Part shown: positions 33,358 through 42,634 of the stretch, one piece after another
Numbering within the stretch: position 1 is the stretch's first letter
How the letters are laid out: each line of letters opens with the position of its first letter
Source of the DNA: an uncultured Candidatus Saccharibacteria bacterium
GTDB taxonomy: Bacteria; Patescibacteriota; Saccharimonadia; Saccharimonadales; HK-STAS-PATE-42
Assembly (NCBI GenBank): GCA_937871805.1
Contig: CALMQB010000002.1
Span: 62,001-126,000, forward strand
Direction: 5' to 3'
DNA length: 64,000 nucleotides
Position numbers and translations under genes: made by a program
The notes under the pieces: model-generated
Seen by the model: only the letters and a program-made list of their open reading frames with translations
Database searches by the model: none
What the model was told of the DNA's origin: nothing

Positions 33358-34266
33358 TTAAAGAAGGGCTTTGCCTTCTGAGCCGAAGGCTATGATTTTT
33401 TCTTCAATGACTTTTTGAGTAGCCTTATTAACCTCTTTCATAAGCTTCATGACGGAATACTGATCAGGGTTGTCTTTTAATTCTCTTTCCAGCGCACGAC
33501 GGTGAGCGATTCGAACGTCAGTGTTAATGTTAATTTTAGACACTCCGATCTTAGAGGCCTCTTCAAAATAAAATAAAGGTGTTCCTGATCCGCCATGTAG
33601 GCTGACAGACGAGGGCAAGGCCTGACATACCTCTTGCAGTAAGGTTAGGTCTAACTGCTTCGGAACGGGATATTTGCCATGAAGATTTCCGACTGAAGCT
33701 GCAAAAATATCAACATCAGTCTGACGAACAAAATCTTGTGAAGTTTCTGGTTTGGAAAATTCCTTCTTGATTTCTTCATAATCAAACTCATCCTCATGAA
33801 GGTTAGAGCTCCCCGCAAAGTAGTGCATTTCGCTTTCAACTATCGCTCCTGTAAATCTAGCGTACTGAGTGACCTGTTTAGTTTTAGTAATAATTTCACT
33901 AAGTGGCGCAGAGTGATCCTCTTGTGAAATATCGATATGGACGAATTCAAAGCCAGCATCTATTGCCTCTTTGGCAAGTTTTACTGTTGGTCCATGGTCT
34001 AAATTTAAGTAAGCTTCAACTCCGAGTTCTTCTTTATAGTTATCGACTAGATCTCGAGCATTTTCCATGCCTATTGCATCTAGTTCTGCAGCGCTAAGGT
34101 TAATTATTACAGGAGCCTTAAGTTTAGCTGCAGCCTCCATGATGGAGATCAGGATATCTTGGGAGTCAATATTGAAGGCTCCGACGGCAAACTTCTGTTG
34201 GTTTGCCCGGAACATCAATTGGCGGGCCTTGGAGGTCTGCTTGCGCACTTCTTTTAGGTTTGGCAT
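33358..34266 (-). CDS. fba: Class II fructose-bisphosphate aldolase family protein
   Basis: A 302-residue TIM-barrel aldolase, expected to split fructose-1,6-bisphosphate using zinc. Metal-site stretches are YLNLDHGPTVKLAKEA (His of DHG), SVGNLHGKYPVP and VSLHGGSGTP, and FVHIDISQEDHSAP matches the substrate loop. The phosphate-binding KININTDVRIAHRRA is near the end. Related barrels act on tagatose bisphosphate, so the sugar specificity is inferred. A motif copy lies before the stop and another in the gene. Confidence 0.92.
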   Translation of the reverse strand: MPNLKEVRKQTSKARQLMFRANQQKFAVGAFNIDSQDILISIMEAAAKLKAPVIINLSAAELDAIGMENARDLVDNYKEELGVEAYLNLDHGPTVKLAKEAIDAGFEFVHIDISQEDHSAPLSEIITKTKQVTQYARFTGAIVESEMHYFAGSSNLHEDEFDYEEIKKEFSKPETSQDFVRQTDVDIFAASVGNLHGKYPVPKQLDLTLLQEVCQALPSSVSLHGGSGTPLFYFEEASKIGVSKININTDVRIAHRRALERELKDNPDQYSVMKLMKEVNKATQKVIEEKIIAFGSEGKALL

Positions 34267-34355
34267 CTTTTTTAAACTAACCTTAAGTTGTACTTGTTAT
34301 GCTTAAGTTTAGCACGAATAGCATCCTGAATGCATACCCGAACAAATCAGTACAG

Positions 34356-35921
34356 CTACTGAACTACAACTACTGGAGTCCCGATGTCTATAAAATCATA
34401 AACCCACTGTGCGTTGGAATTGCTCATTCCCATACAGCCGTGGGAGGTGTTCTGTTTACCAAATTTATTGTGCCAATAAACTCCATGCATAGCGTAGCCT
34501 CCAGATTTAAAATAAGCCACCCATTCGATATTAGGTACAGAGTAATAATCTGGTGACTTTGGATTTCCGCCACTAGACATAGTTTTAACTCGAACCTTGC
34601 GTGAAATGCTATAACTTCCAGTTGGAGTTGGAGTAGCTCTGGCTCCAGAAGAGATGAGGAATGAGTTAACTAAACTTGAGCCTTGATATGCATAGATCTT
34701 ATATTCCGAAAGATCAGCAAAGATCCAACGTCCATCACTGGCTGTTATATTTTGCGTAGGAGGAGCGATCTCTTTAAACTTAAGTGTTAGTTCGGCTCCA
34801 GCTGCACCTGGGAAGATTTTATTGAGGCTTTCCAGTACGCTAGTGTAATCTTCAGGCCTATAGCCAATTGCTCCAGGCTGGACTACGAACTCTTGAGACC
34901 CAATACTAGCAACAACTCTAGCCTCTGGACTTCTTTGAACACTTTTAACAGTTGAGTCTAAGTATTTTTTTTGAGCATCTGTATTGATTGATAGAAGATA
35001 TCTGCTAGATTCTGGTTGTGGCGTTAAACTTAACCAATCTTTTTTTTCAATATAACTCGGTGAATAGACTTTGAGAGGAGTATTAATAACTATTTTTTGA
35101 TGGATAATGGAATTGGCGCGACTTGTTAGATCGGTTAGGCTTACTGCCTTTATGCTCGGCTTAGTGTCTGTAATATCAAGATTAACTTCCTCTGGAGACA
35201 TGCTTGAATAGGCCTGGGTTAGATCATTAGAAAAAGCTTCGACATCTACTCCCTTTCCGGGGACTTCAGAGATGACCTCGAAGTTTCCAGAATCTTGATT
35301 AAATTCGATTTTGGCATCTGTTGGAATCTGTTGAGCATAGCTATTAACAGTTAGAAAATCTTGAAGGACTTTTTGATCTAAATTTAAGCTTAAGTTCAAG
35401 TGTCGCTTAGAAAAAATAGCAAAAGGTTTTTTGAAAAATCTGGTTTGATGATTAAGATTCTTAGCTTCCTCGATCGTGGGATTTAAATCTGGAGTTAGGC
35501 CTAATTCTGTTGGAGTATGCTCGGTCTGCTGATCTTTAAAGTTAAGCTTAAGCTTGAATTGATCAATACTTTTGGAAAGTTGCCGAGAGGCCTCTTGTGG
35601 ATCTTGGTTAAGTGTCAGTGAGCCAAGCTTGGTACCAGGAAGAATTTTGTTTTTATAGTAAAGATTGCTAAACAGTAAGCCTCCAAAAAAGATGACAACC
35701 AGAAAGCTCAGAATACTAAGAGCCATGACTTTTTTAGGATTTAGATTTTGGAGTGAAAAAACTCCACTTAAGTTTAAGCTTTTTGGGAATCGACTCCAGA
35801 GTGGAGTGCGTTCAACTAAGCCTTCACCAGTAGGGGGCTTCTTTTTTCTAAACTTTTTGGAGAGTTTATCGAACCTGATAGCTCTTTTGCTAAGCGACGG
35901 TGATGATGAGTTTTCTTTCAT
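34356..35921 (-). CDS. L,D-transpeptidase (YkuD) with membrane anchor
   Basis: 521 residues. A cytoplasmic Lys-rich N-terminus is followed by a membrane helix (about 68-88), two PG4-type peptidoglycan-binding domains and a C-terminal YkuD domain. The catalytic motif is HGVYWHNKFGKQNTSHGCMG, with Cys496. It makes 3-3 cross-links in peptidoglycan or attaches proteins to it. Its start overlaps the end of the khpB gene by 32 bp on the same strand, suggesting coupled translation in a yidC-khpB-ldt unit. Confidence 0.93.
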   Translation of the reverse strand: MKENSSSPSLSKRAIRFDKLSKKFRKKKPPTGEGLVERTPLWSRFPKSLNLSGVFSLQNLNPKKVMALSILSFLVVIFFGGLLFSNLYYKNKILPGTKLGSLTLNQDPQEASRQLSKSIDQFKLKLNFKDQQTEHTPTELGLTPDLNPTIEEAKNLNHQTRFFKKPFAIFSKRHLNLSLNLDQKVLQDFLTVNSYAQQIPTDAKIEFNQDSGNFEVISEVPGKGVDVEAFSNDLTQAYSSMSPEEVNLDITDTKPSIKAVSLTDLTSRANSIIHQKIVINTPLKVYSPSYIEKKDWLSLTPQPESSRYLLSINTDAQKKYLDSTVKSVQRSPEARVVASIGSQEFVVQPGAIGYRPEDYTSVLESLNKIFPGAAGAELTLKFKEIAPPTQNITASDGRWIFADLSEYKIYAYQGSSLVNSFLISSGARATPTPTGSYSISRKVRVKTMSSGGNPKSPDYYSVPNIEWVAYFKSGGYAMHGVYWHNKFGKQNTSHGCMGMSNSNAQWVYDFIDIGTPVVVVQ

Positions 35922-36411
35922 GACCTATCCCTGTACTTTTAGTATTAAGTTTACCACCATACTTTTCAGAAACATAGTTATGTGCGAGCCTACGTTCTAG
36001 AGAATTTAATCCGTCGATTTCTAGATCCTCTGAGCCCTGGAGTAACTTTTGAACCTTTTGCTCTAGGCCTTCTAGGAACTTTTGATGCTCTGATTCTCGA
36101 TAACCACCAATATCTAGCTGGATGATAAGGTCAGAACCTTGCAAGTTTTTACGGGAATAAGCCGCAATTATGGATTGAAAGGAATAGAGATTCTTGGCAT
36201 TTTTGCCAATTAGGAGGCTGTTATACTCGTGCACATCAATCTTAATTAAGATGGAATGGCGCTCTTTTTCTAGCTTAGTTGAGTAGTCTGATGTTAAGTT
36301 TAAATCTACACCAGTATTGATCCCAAAAAAGCTAAGAAGATCCTCTGTAAATTTTCCAAGTTGTTGGGTGTGGTCTTCTAGCAGCTTCTCTATTTTTTTG
36401 TTTTTTGGCAT
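35890..36411 (-). CDS. khpB: RNA-binding protein KhpB (Jag/EloR family)
   Basis: 173 residues. A KH domain (EYNSLLIGKNAKNLYSFQSI) is followed by an R3H domain (LNSLERRLAHNYVSEKYGG). KhpB pairs with KhpA, encoded at 4401, and influences cell division and elongation in Gram-positives. It follows yidC by 78 bp, as in many bacteria, and lacks the longer Jag N-terminal domain apart from a short stretch. The 3' end overlaps the L,D-transpeptidase start. Confidence 0.9.
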   Translation of the reverse strand: MPKNKKIEKLLEDHTQQLGKFTEDLLSFFGINTGVDLNLTSDYSTKLEKERHSILIKIDVHEYNSLLIGKNAKNLYSFQSIIAAYSRKNLQGSDLIIQLDIGGYRESEHQKFLEGLEQKVQKLLQGSEDLEIDGLNSLERRLAHNYVSEKYGGKLNTKSTGIGHERKLIITVA

Positions 36412-36489
36412 TTGTGAGGTTTTTATTATAAGTTAAATTTAGTACTGGAGAAAAAATCACCAGTAAAGATTCCTTAGCTAAAAGTGTAC

Positions 36490-37473
36490 TCACTTGCGCT
36501 TCTTTTTGCCAGTTTTAGAATTGCTATTCTTTTTCTTGCTTTTAGATGGGGAAGATTTGGAGCTTGAATTTTTATTTTTTAATACTGGCTTTACTGAACT
36601 GTTTTTAGTATCCAACTTTTCTTTTTTGATTTCTTTATCTTCTTTTTCTGTCAAAACTTTGATGGTTGGCTTTTTCTTTTGTTCGATGACGGCGAGCTCC
36701 TTTTCTTTATTCATCAGGTAGGCTTGCTGGAAGATGGTAATTAGTGCTCCAGAGGCTAGATAAAAACTGATGGCTCCCTCTACGCTGAGTGCGATCCAAC
36801 CAAATAGAATAACGATGATGTATGGTGTGGCATTAGCAACCTTTTCGGTCGGATCTGGCTCTTCACCTTTCTTAGGAGTTTTTTTAGCTGGAGTAATTTG
36901 TTTAACCTGCAAAAACTGTACCGCAATTGAGACTAGAGCGATTATAAGTACCGGCGTATAGATCTTATTCGCCCCAAATGGTCTCAGCGATAAATCTGCC
37001 CAGTCTGCAAAAGTGGTAACTTGATTGCCGCCTTCTGCAAGAATGTTCTTAACATAAGAAAGACTTTTGAGGGGGCCATAGATTAAACTGTCTAGGTTTT
37101 GGTTGCCCTTAAATGCAGTTTTTACAGCAGAATATATTGCTAAAAAAACTGGGAGTTGAATTAAAGTCGGAAGAAGCGAAGCGTATGGGTTTGTTCCGTA
37201 CCTTGCATATACGGCTGAAATCTCAGAGTTAACGCTCTTCATGACTTCAGGATCTCGAGAACCTTTAGTTTTCTTGCGTATTTCTTTTATCTCAGGTGCA
37301 ACCTGCTGCATAATCCGGTTTTGGTGGATTTGCTTTTTAATGATTGGCCAAGTTATGACCTTGAAGAGGAGAGTAAAAAGGAGAATTGCTAAGCCTAAGT
37401 CTTGGCCTGGCATATAACTTTGAACAAGAATTAGAACGTTTAGTACCGGCTTAACGAAGAGTGTCTCCCACAT
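36490..37473 (-). CDS. yidC: Membrane protein insertase YidC
   Basis: Inserts membrane proteins with or without SecYEG. The 327-residue short form has five or so membrane helices, beginning GLAILLFTLLFKVITWPIIKK, with the conserved Arg region in KIRKKTKG-like EIRKKTKGSRDP and YGTNPYASLLPTLIQLPVFL. A Lys/Ser-rich tail follows. It ends in TGA at 36490-36492, the only TGA stop I found among about 60 complete genes, and a TAG follows three codons later. It heads a unit with khpB and the L,D-transpeptidase. Confidence 0.95.
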   Translation of the reverse strand: MWETLFVKPVLNVLILVQSYMPGQDLGLAILLFTLLFKVITWPIIKKQIHQNRIMQQVAPEIKEIRKKTKGSRDPEVMKSVNSEISAVYARYGTNPYASLLPTLIQLPVFLAIYSAVKTAFKGNQNLDSLIYGPLKSLSYVKNILAEGGNQVTTFADWADLSLRPFGANKIYTPVLIIALVSIAVQFLQVKQITPAKKTPKKGEEPDPTEKVANATPYIIVILFGWIALSVEGAISFYLASGALITIFQQAYLMNKEKELAVIEQKKKPTIKVLTEKEDKEIKKEKLDTKNSSVKPVLKNKNSSSKSSPSKSKKKNSNSKTGKKKRK

Positions 37474-37583
37474 AGTTTAAATTGAACTTAAATTTTATTT
37501 TTTTAGATTACTTTGTAGCTATTATAGCCTATGTCTTCCCCTATAAAAAGTGCTTAAGTTTAAGTATTACTAAAGTTAAGTGC

Positions 37584-37589
37584 TAAAAT
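37584..37589 (+). promoter_or_regulatory. -10 element, probable leaderless promoter of ruvC
   Basis: TAAAAT ends 7 nt before the ATG at 37597. Motif copies lie just upstream near 37555. Confidence 0.4.
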
Positions 37590-37596
37590 TTATCTG

Positions 37597-38115
37597 ATGA
37601 AACCAAAAATTAAAGTGACTAGAATTATAGGCGTAGATCCGGGCACAGGAATAGTTGGGTTCGGTGTTATAGATTTTAACGGTGGGAATGGCTATAAGTT
37701 GGTTGATGCGGGGGTGATTAGAACTCCTGTGAATCAAGCTCTGGAGCTAAGGTTGGTGACAATTTATGAAGAGCTGTGCAACATTATTAAACTTAATCAG
37801 CCGAATGTAATGAGCATCGAAAAACTTTTTTTTGCGCAGAATGTTACTACAGCAATCAGCGTTAGCCATGCTAGGGGTGTAATGATGCTTGCCGGAAAGC
37901 AGAATGGACTGGAGATTGCAGAATATACTCCGCTACAAATAAAACAGGCTCTGACCGGCTATGGGAGGGCAGATAAGAAGCAAATCCAAGAAATGGTTCA
38001 ACAAGTACTTAAACTTAAGTCTCCTATAAAGCAAGATGATTGTGCCGATGGAATTGCTGCAGCTATTTGCCACGCAATGACTAACCCAAACATCAAGGTT
38101 TCTAGTACCCTGTAA
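37597..38115 (+). CDS. ruvC: Holliday junction endonuclease RuvC
   Basis: Resolves Holliday junctions with RuvAB. The 172-residue RNase H-like fold shows the catalytic acidic residues: D14 in IGVDPGTGIVGFGVID, E75 in MSIEKLFFAQNV and the C-terminal DD pair in IKQDDCADGIAAAICH. The segment AVSHARG-like ISVSHARGVMML is typical. ruvA and ruvB are not in the window. It is divergent from yidC and followed by the LexA-like gene. Confidence 0.95.
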   Translation: MKPKIKVTRIIGVDPGTGIVGFGVIDFNGGNGYKLVDAGVIRTPVNQALELRLVTIYEELCNIIKLNQPNVMSIEKLFFAQNVTTAISVSHARGVMMLAGKQNGLEIAEYTPLQIKQALTGYGRADKKQIQEMVQQVLKLKSPIKQDDCADGIAAAICHAMTNPNIKVSSTL

Positions 38116-38154
38116 AAGGGTATAATTTCAGTTCTGTTAAGATAAATAGATATA

Positions 38155-38688
38155 ATGGAAGTAAATTATAAACCAGAACCTAAGACAGGATCTAAGCAAA
38201 GAAAAAGTGCTCAAAAAGTAGCTGCACAGAGAAAGACTCCGACTAAATCTGAGCACATCGTCCTCACTTTCATTGCTCAATTCATTAACCAGCATGGCTA
38301 CGGACCAAGTTACAGGGAAATTATGCGTGGATGCGGCTATTCAACACTTAGTGTGGTTAGCTTGCATATTGATGCTCTGGTTCAGATAGGGTACTTAGAG
38401 AAGAAAGATCGAGGTGCAAGGAGCCTAAGTTTAACCGAAAAGGCAAAAGCTCCAAAAGCATCACTTGATGTTGAAAAACAAAAATCTGCAAGCCTAAAAA
38501 CCTACGAAAAATGGCTAGTAGAAAAAATTAACCTTAAATTTAAAGAAGTTGAAGAAAGCTTAGACTTAGTAGAAATGGATAACCTATATGTGTTGGTTGG
38601 AGCGCTAAAAATACTAGGCTACGATGCGGCGGCACTATCTTTTAAAACTCGACTTGCAGAAATTATAGAAAGCATCAAAATGCTTTAG
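38155..38688 (+). CDS. LexA N-terminal-type winged-helix protein without protease domain
   Basis: 177 residues. Residues about 22-88 form a LexA-type winged helix (IAQFINQHGYGPSYREIMRGCGYSTLSVVSLHIDAL is split here as INQHGYGPSYREIM and STLSVVSLHIDALVQIGYLE). The S24 peptidase domain of LexA with its Ser/Lys dyad is missing and replaced by a helical region. It may be a repressor that cannot cleave itself, or a different regulator. TATAAT at 38121-38126 lies upstream. It lies 39 bp after ruvC, which makes an SOS or repair link plausible but unproven. Confidence 0.75.
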   Translation: MEVNYKPEPKTGSKQRKSAQKVAAQRKTPTKSEHIVLTFIAQFINQHGYGPSYREIMRGCGYSTLSVVSLHIDALVQIGYLEKKDRGARSLSLTEKAKAPKASLDVEKQKSASLKTYEKWLVEKINLKFKEVEESLDLVEMDNLYVLVGALKILGYDAAALSFKTRLAEIIESIKML

Positions 38689-38778
38689 AAAGCTCTAGTC
38701 AGGACTAAACCTAGGCTCCAACCTGAAGCTTAGGTTTTGCACGTAGAGTTTATAATTTAGAATTTAAGGCTGTAGGTG

Positions 38779-39753
38779 CTAGCTTTGGACCTTGACAGAT
38801 GGACCCATACTTGGTGCAACGCTGACATTACGGACGTACTCACCCTTTAAACCAGCAGGCTTGGCTTCATTAATCACTTTTAGGACAACTTCAGCATTTT
38901 CTTTAAGCTTGGCGGAAGTGAAATTAAGCTTACCGATTGGCATATGAATAATTCCTTGTTTGTCAACACGATATTCAACTTTTCCGGCCTTAGCTTCGGT
39001 GACAGCCTTTGCGACATCTGCGGTTACAGTCCCAGTCTTGGGGTTTGGCATTAGGCCTTTAGGCCCTAGAATTCTGGCATACTTACTTAGCTTTGACATT
39101 AGCTGAGGAGTGGCAATCAGTACTTCAAAGTTAATTTGCTCTTTATCAAGTTGAGCTAGGAATTCCTCTTCACCGACAACGTCCGCGCCGGCATCTTTAG
39201 CTGCCTTATGTTGATCTGCAGGTGCGAAAACCGCAACAACCTTAGTTTTACCAGTTCCATTTGGCAATACAACCGTTCCTCGAATATTTTGATCAGCATG
39301 TTTAGGGTCGACACCGAGATTGATGTGTAACTCTGCACTTCCATCAAATTTTGCAATATTTAGCTTAGGCAATAGCTCAATTGCCTCAGTTAGAGAGTAG
39401 ACTTTCTCTGGGTCAATTAACTTGTAGGCTTCTTTATACTTTTTAGAGCGTCTTTCAAGTTTAGACCTAGTTTTTGGAGCTGGACCCTTCTTGATTAAAT
39501 CTTCTTCAATTTCACCAGAAGCAATCTTTTCTTTCTTTTCTTCTTTGGCAACTTTTTCTTCTGCTTCTTTGATTGCTTTAGCAGAACGTTTTCCTGCTTT
39601 AGCAAGCTTTGGCTTTTCTTCAGTCTCTACTTTGATGGATTCTGTTGAGGCTGCTTTAATAGCTTCTTGAATCTGGGCAACTGTGTTCTTTTCTGTTAAT
39701 TCAAGATTTAAGGTTTTTGCCTCTTCTAGTAATTCTGCTTTAGTTTTTGCCAT
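38779..39753 (-). CDS. rplA: 50S ribosomal protein uL1 with N-terminal extension
   Basis: L1 stalk protein. The usual core begins near residue 95 ([18 protein letters not shown]) and has [48 protein letters not shown] and [15 protein letters not shown]. The extra first 90 residues start with a SAP/HeH-like helical pair ([19 protein letters not shown]) and a Lys/Glu-rich linker. A good Shine-Dalgarno (AAAGGA) precedes the ATG. Unusually, a hydrolase gene lies between rplK and rplA. Confidence 0.95.
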   Translation of the reverse strand: MAKTKAELLEEAKTLNLELTEKNTVAQIQEAIKAASTESIKVETEEKPKLAKAGKRSAKAIKEAEEKVAKEEKKEKIASGEIEEDLIKKGPAPKTRSKLERRSKKYKEAYKLIDPEKVYSLTEAIELLPKLNIAKFDGSAELHINLGVDPKHADQNIRGTVVLPNGTGKTKVVAVFAPADQHKAAKDAGADVVGEEEFLAQLDKEQINFEVLIATPQLMSKLSKYARILGPKGLMPNPKTGTVTADVAKAVTEAKAGKVEYRVDKQGIIHMPIGKLNFTSAKLKENAEVVLKVINEAKPAGLKGEYVRNVSVAPSMGPSVKVQS

Positions 39754-39857
39754 CTTAAGTTTTTTCCTTTCAGTGGTGCAAATGAATTAAATTGAATAAT
39801 TCTCCCACATTTTTAAGTTAATATGTAAGTTGATATTATAACAGAGAGGGACTGAGT

Positions 39858-40580
39858 TTAGCCAGTTAAAATCTGACTAACGTATTTGACTAACTCTAGA
39901 CGACTTTGACCGGTAAAGTTGTGATCTGCCGGTAACTCAATTATTTCTATATTTTTTGTTTTTTGTAGTAATTTGTATGAAACACCCCCAAGAACTTCAT
40001 CTTTTGTTGCATGCAGGAAATTAATCTTTTTTAGATTTGAATATTCTAAGATAAGCTCCTGGACATTGGTATTTTGGCTCTGCTTAAAATAATCAGCTGG
40101 AATATGGGTTATTGTCTTGTCTCTTCTTGGAACGATAAGTTCGCCTTCAACTTTGTGTGACCCTGGGTAATTATTAAAATATTCTTCAAGTCTTGTTCCA
40201 ATGTGCTCAGGTGGCGCCAAGAGTATTACTTTCCCAGGGATCTTTGGCTTTAGTAAGGCAGTGATCATGCAACCTTGAGAGTGTGCTAAAAGATGAACCT
40301 TTAGATCAGGATAATTAAATTTAAGTTGCCCCAGAACCTCAGACAGCCGCTGGACTTGTTCGTTAATAGAAGTTACAAAAACGTCTTTACTGTCTATTTT
40401 ATAGAGGTCAAACAGAACTTTCCCCCAACTTCTAGGAAGAGACTGCTCAATATCGGTAAACATCCCACGAGAATCCCAGCGAACGCCAAAGCCGTGCACA
40501 AAAACTAAGATATCCGTGGCGGATTCTGGAACATTAAGTTTAAGTTCTTGAACCAAAGCTAATTTTTTATTTAGCTTCAA
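39858..40580 (-). CDS. Alpha/beta hydrolase between rplK and rplA
   Basis: 240 residues of an alpha/beta-hydrolase fold. FVHGFGVRW supplies the oxyanion-type HGFG, the nucleophile elbow is LLAHSQGCM (Ser in AHSQG), and the acid and His are likely in HATKDEVLGG and PADHNFTGQ. Members cleave esters, amides or peptides; the substrate is unknown. The start codon overlaps the 3' end of rplK by 14 bp, so translation is probably coupled to ribosomal protein synthesis. One motif copy lies near the start. Confidence 0.8.
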   Translation of the reverse strand: MKLNKKLALVQELKLNVPESATDILVFVHGFGVRWDSRGMFTDIEQSLPRSWGKVLFDLYKIDSKDVFVTSINEQVQRLSEVLGQLKFNYPDLKVHLLAHSQGCMITALLKPKIPGKVILLAPPEHIGTRLEEYFNNYPGSHKVEGELIVPRRDKTITHIPADYFKQSQNTNVQELILEYSNLKKINFLHATKDEVLGGVSYKLLQKTKNIEIIELPADHNFTGQSRLELVKYVSQILTG

Positions 40581-40995
40581 CCTCTACACCCATAGAGCGA
40601 GCAGTTCCAGCGATCTGCTTTTTAACTGCTTCGATATCATTGCCATTAGTATACTGAAGCTTAGTTTTTGCTATTTCTGTAAGCTGAACATCAGTCAACT
40701 TACCAACTTTATCCTTCTGGGGAACTCCGCTACCCTTTTTAATTCCTAAAGTCTTAAGAATTAAATCATCGGTCGGAACTCCAGAAACTTTGAAATCAAA
40801 AGTTTTGTCTTCGAAAACTCGGACTTTTACGATTACGTCGCTACCTCGAAGTCCTTTAGTTTCCTCATTGAATGCATTAACAAAATCCATAGATTTTAAA
40901 CCATATTGACCCATAATTGCTCCGACGGGTGGTCCTGCGGTTGCTCCAGCAGCTGGAATTCTCATTTTTAAATTTGCAGTAACTTTTTTAGCCAT
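40567..40995 (-). CDS. rplK: 50S ribosomal protein uL11
   Basis: Protein of the GTPase-associated centre. 142 residues with KMRIPAAGATAGPPVGAIMGQYG, FNEETKGLRGSDVIVKVRVF and the C-terminal RNA-binding part GTARSMGVEVEAK. Length and motifs are normal. nusG and secE, the common upstream partners, are absent: the next upstream gene is gltX. It is the first gene of rplK-hydrolase-rplA. Confidence 0.97.
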   Translation of the reverse strand: MAKKVTANLKMRIPAAGATAGPPVGAIMGQYGLKSMDFVNAFNEETKGLRGSDVIVKVRVFEDKTFDFKVSGVPTDDLILKTLGIKKGSGVPQKDKVGKLTDVQLTEIAKTKLQYTNGNDIEAVKKQIAGTARSMGVEVEAK

Positions 40996-41145
40996 AATTA
41001 TTTTTTAAATATTAAAGTTTAACTTTCTGGTTTGATTTGAAGCTTGATTGACTTATATTTTGATTTTTGTAAAGTCAATCTGTAACTCTAGTTATTATAT
41101 CAATTTACGTATGATTTAGATAATCGAAGTCGTGGAGCTTTCAGC

Positions 41146-42609
41146 CTAGGCAGGTTTGTTAAAGAGTAAAAGTGCTGCTTCAAAGCGTTCAACAACAACT
41201 TTTTTGCCTAAAACTTGAATTGTTTCTGCTAGGCCTGGGGTATTTTTTGCTCCTGTAACTGCGTTGCGAATTAATGCAAACAGAACTGCTGGAGTTGTCT
41301 CCAGTTCGTCTAGTAAACTGTTGAGCCTTTCTTGAATGTCTTCTTTAGAAAAGAAGGAGTCTGCCAGTGAATCGAGGCTCTTTTTTAAGAAGAGCTGGGC
41401 TTGTTCAACACTTTCTAGCTTTTTGATGTCGGTTAGTTTTTGGAGACTGAGATCTGGCTCTTCAAAAAAGAAGAAGGTTAGTTCTTCTAACTCTGAGAGA
41501 TACTTTAAGCGCTCTTGGACCAAAGATAGAACTTCTTTACGGTATTCACGATCAGTGTGCGCTGCTTTAGAAGGCCAGAACTTATCGCAGGCCTTATATA
41601 GTTTACTGAGTTTTAGTAAGCGGATGTGATGGCCGTTAATCCACTCTAAACGTTTCTGATCAAAATTGGCTCCAGACTTACCAATGCCGGCAATGCTAAA
41701 TTTGGAGATTAATTCCTCCACGGTAAAGATTTCTTGTTCAGTGCCATCATTCCATCCAAGAAGTGCTAAGAAGTTTAGGAACCCAGGAACGAGAACTCCT
41801 TCATCAAGATATTCTAGAGCACCCTTGGCTCCGTCGCGCTTACCAAGTTTCTTCTTCCCGCCAGGAGCCATAATTGGAGTTAGTGTAACGAATTTTGGAG
41901 GTTCGATCTCCAGGGCTTCGTAAATGTTGAGATATCTTGGGGTTGAAGAAATAAACTCATCGCCTCGGAGGATGTGAGTGATTTCCATTTCAAAATCGTC
42001 TATAATGTGTGCAAAATTGTAGGTCGGGAAACCATCTGCCTTAACTAAAATTAAGTCATCGATTGCCTCTGGGCCGGCGCTAAGATCTCCACGAACTTCA
42101 TCGTGCCACTTGTATTCTTTTGGGGTAGACTTTAAACGTAATGGATTTTGACCATAAACCCATGGAACAATCCGATCTTCGGTTATGTAATTTCGGTAAA
42201 GGAATGGCTTTTTATTTTTGCGAGCATCTTCACGCCAAGCATCAACTTCTTCTGGTGCAACATTATCTGCGTAAGCTAGGCCTTTCTTGTAGAGCTTTTC
42301 TGCCCATTTTTTATGCTTAAGTTTAAGTTTTGATTGAAGGTAAAATTCATCCCACTCTAAACCAAAGGCTTTTAAGGTTTTCTTGATTAGGTCTACGCCA
42401 CCTTCGACTTCTCGAGCTTTATCAGTGTCCTCAATTCTCAAAATAAATTGACCTTCGGTTTGTTGGGCAAGTAGCCATCCATAGAGTGCGGTACGAACAC
42501 CACCGATGTGGAGATCCCCGGTTGGGCTTGGACAAAACCGAACTCGGACCGGTTCTAAAGCCTCTACTTCTTTTTGTTTTTTCTCACTCATTAAACTTAA
42601 GTATAGCAC
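41146..42609 (-). CDS. gltX: Glutamyl-tRNA synthetase
   Basis: Class I synthetase, 487 residues. The HIGH motif appears as SPTGDLHIGGVRTALYGWLL and the KMSKS motif as KKLGKRDGAKG. ILRIEDTDKAREVEGG, LRGDEFISSTPRYLNIYEAL and HIDDFEMEITH-like HIIDDFEMEITHIL are conserved. Because gatCAB is not in the window I cannot say whether it also charges tRNA-Gln. A tRNA-Gln gene is at 54492. Confidence 0.96.
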   Translation of the reverse strand: MLYLSLMSEKKQKEVEALEPVRVRFCPSPTGDLHIGGVRTALYGWLLAQQTEGQFILRIEDTDKAREVEGGVDLIKKTLKAFGLEWDEFYLQSKLKLKHKKWAEKLYKKGLAYADNVAPEEVDAWREDARKNKKPFLYRNYITEDRIVPWVYGQNPLRLKSTPKEYKWHDEVRGDLSAGPEAIDDLILVKADGFPTYNFAHIIDDFEMEITHILRGDEFISSTPRYLNIYEALEIEPPKFVTLTPIMAPGGKKKLGKRDGAKGALEYLDEGVLVPGFLNFLALLGWNDGTEQEIFTVEELISKFSIAGIGKSGANFDQKRLEWINGHHIRLLKLSKLYKACDKFWPSKAAHTDREYRKEVLSLVQERLKYLSELEELTFFFFEEPDLSLQKLTDIKKLESVEQAQLFLKKSLDSLADSFFSKEDIQERLNSLLDELETTPAVLFALIRNAVTGAKNTPGLAETIQVLGKKVVVERFEAALLLFNKPA

Positions 42610-42634
42610 GTCTCGGTGGTGGACGCTGTTAAGT

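Noticed and set aside
36490-36492. Recoding of UGA as Gly, as in SR1/Gracilibacteria
   Set aside because: No in-frame TGA is found within the core genes, all of which have normal length, and TGA ends yidC. Low TGA use is reported instead.
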